Below, piece after piece: positions 5,443 to 6,255 of a stretch of 6,255 nt of DNA. Every line of letters starts with the position of its first letter. Position 1 is the stretch's first letter. Source of the stretch: Candidatus Hydrogenedentota bacterium (GTDB lineage: Bacteria > Hydrogenedentota > Hydrogenedentia > Hydrogenedentales > SLHB01); NCBI GenBank assembly GCA_003557825.1, contig PWNM01000412.1:1-6255 (forward strand), read 5' to 3'. A program made the translations under genes and the position numbers. The notes below the pieces were generated by a model, which was not told the DNA's origin, searched no databases, and worked only from the letters and a program-made list of their open reading frames with translations.

Positions 5443-6255
5443 TCATCCCTCAAACAACGGCGTCGAGAGATAGCGCTCGCCCGAGTCGGGCAACACGACC
5501 ACGATGTTCTTGCCTTCGTAGGCATCCTGGGCCGCAAGTCGCAAGGCAACCGTCGCCGCCGCACCGCAACTAATACCCGAGAGCAACCCTTCTTCGCGGG
5601 CCAGCCGCCTGGTGGTATCGAAGGCTTCTTCGTTGCTGACTTGTTCGATCTTGTCGACCAGATCCAAATCGAGTACATTGGGCTTGAACCCCGCGCCAAT
5701 ACCCTGGATCTTGTGCGGGCCCGGCTTGCCGCCCGAAAGCACCGGCGACGCTTCCGGCTCGACGGCGACGCTCTCGATGGCCTTGCCTTTTTCTTTCTTA
5801 ATGTAGCGCGAGACGCCTGTGATCGTCCCGCCGGTCCCTACGCCCGCAACCAATACGTCGATCGCCCCGTCCGTATCGTTCCAGATCTCGGGGCCCGTTG
5901 TCTTAAAATGGATCTCGGGATTGGCAGGGTTATTGAACTGCTGCGGCAAAAAGTAGTCTGAATTTTCTCCTGCAATGCCTTCGGCTTCGGCGATGGCGCC
6001 GGGCATGCCTTTGTCCCCAGGTGTTAGCACGAGATCCGCTCCGAAGGCCTTGAGTATCATCCGCCGCTCGAGGCTCATGGTCTCGGGCATGGTCAAGATG
6101 AGCTTATAGCCCCGCGCCGCGGACACAAAGGCCAACGCGATACCCGTATTGCCCGAGGTAGGCTCGATAATCGTACCGCCCGGCTTCAGGACGCCCCGCT
6201 TTTCGGCATCCCAGATCATCGATGCGCCAATGCGGCATTTAACCGAATACGCCGG
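5443..6255 (-). CDS. cysK: Cysteine synthase (O-acetylserine sulfhydrylase A), 5' end beyond right edge
   Basis: The last 270 residues of a fold-type II PLP enzyme that makes cysteine from O-acetylserine and sulfide in the cytoplasm. In fragment numbering, the PLP lysine is K6 (SVKCRIGA), the substrate loop TSGNTG is 33-38, the PLP-phosphate loop GTGGT is 140-144, and GISCGAA (227-233) carries the serine expected near the pyridine nitrogen (S229). The KPGPHKIQGIGAGF stretch (177-190) and the closing SGERYLSTPLFEG are typical of CysK. By comparison with E. coli CysK only about 35-40 N-terminal residues, with the start and ribosome binding site, are missing. The last residue of the usual GISSGA motif group is Cys230 in place of Ser, a common variation as far as I know. 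No regulatory CBS domains follow, so it is not a cystathionine beta-synthase of the long type; CysM or a short CBS-like enzyme is less likely. Probably co-transcribed with metY. Confidence 0.95.
   Translation of the reverse strand, partial: PAYSVKCRIGASMIWDAEKRGVLKPGGTIIEPTSGNTGIALAFVSAARGYKLILTMPETMSLERRMILKAFGADLVLTPGDKGMPGAIAEAEGIAGENSDYFLPQQFNNPANPEIHFKTTGPEIWNDTDGAIDVLVAGVGTGGTITGVSRYIKKEKGKAIESVAVEPEASPVLSGGKPGPHKIQGIGAGFKPNVLDLDLVDKIEQVSNEEAFDTTRRLAREEGLLSGISCGAAATVALRLAAQDAYEGKNIVVVLPDSGERYLSTPLFEG

Noticed and set aside
4284..5573. A 429-codon open frame on the plus strand opposite metY.
   Set aside because: It lies exactly antisense to a fully convincing metY, has no recognisable protein pattern, and is the kind of long shadow frame that GC-rich codon use produces.

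Overview
All the coding sequence I can support is on the minus strand, so transcription runs from right to left. There are three genes: the 3' part of a cysteine synthase gene (cysK, 5443-6255, cut by the right edge), a complete O-acetylhomoserine sulfhydrylase gene (metY, 4017-5309), and the first 1198 codons of a large secreted kexin/furin-type (S8B) subtilisin-like protease with a P domain and a chain of Ig/FN3-like modules (1-3594, cut by the left edge). No RNA gene, CRISPR array, insertion sequence or phage gene is visible.

The organism is a GC-rich bacterium that uses good Shine-Dalgarno sequences. A signal-peptide-bearing multi-modular protease carrying BACON-like and Ig-like repeat units resembles the surface or secreted proteins of large-genome environmental bacteria such as the Planctomycetes, Lentisphaerae or Hydrogenedentes. 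That is an impression from domain style only and I place little weight on it.

Right part (4017-6255): cysK and metY are co-oriented, 133 bases apart, and probably form one sulfur-assimilation transcription unit. CysK makes cysteine from O-acetylserine and sulfide; MetY makes homocysteine from O-acetylhomoserine and sulfide. Together they take sulfide into both sulfur amino acids by direct sulfhydrylation. The spacer holds several small inverted repeats but no riboswitch I recognise. A clear rho-independent terminator lies 26 bases after the metY stop and ends the unit.

Middle (3606-3951): about 350 bases without a gene. It probably contains the promoter and leader of the protease gene, with a perfect 12-base GC palindrome just before its ribosome binding site.

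Left part (1-3594): the protease. The catalytic triad (D275, H312, S493), the oxyanion Asn (N419), both furin-type S1 acidic residues (D382, D430) and a P domain are all present, and an Arg-Arg pair sits a few residues before the catalytic domain. This suggests a bacterial enzyme with true basic-residue (kexin-like) specificity that may mature itself. This is the most interesting point in the window. I do not see evidence for a wholly new multi-gene system here.
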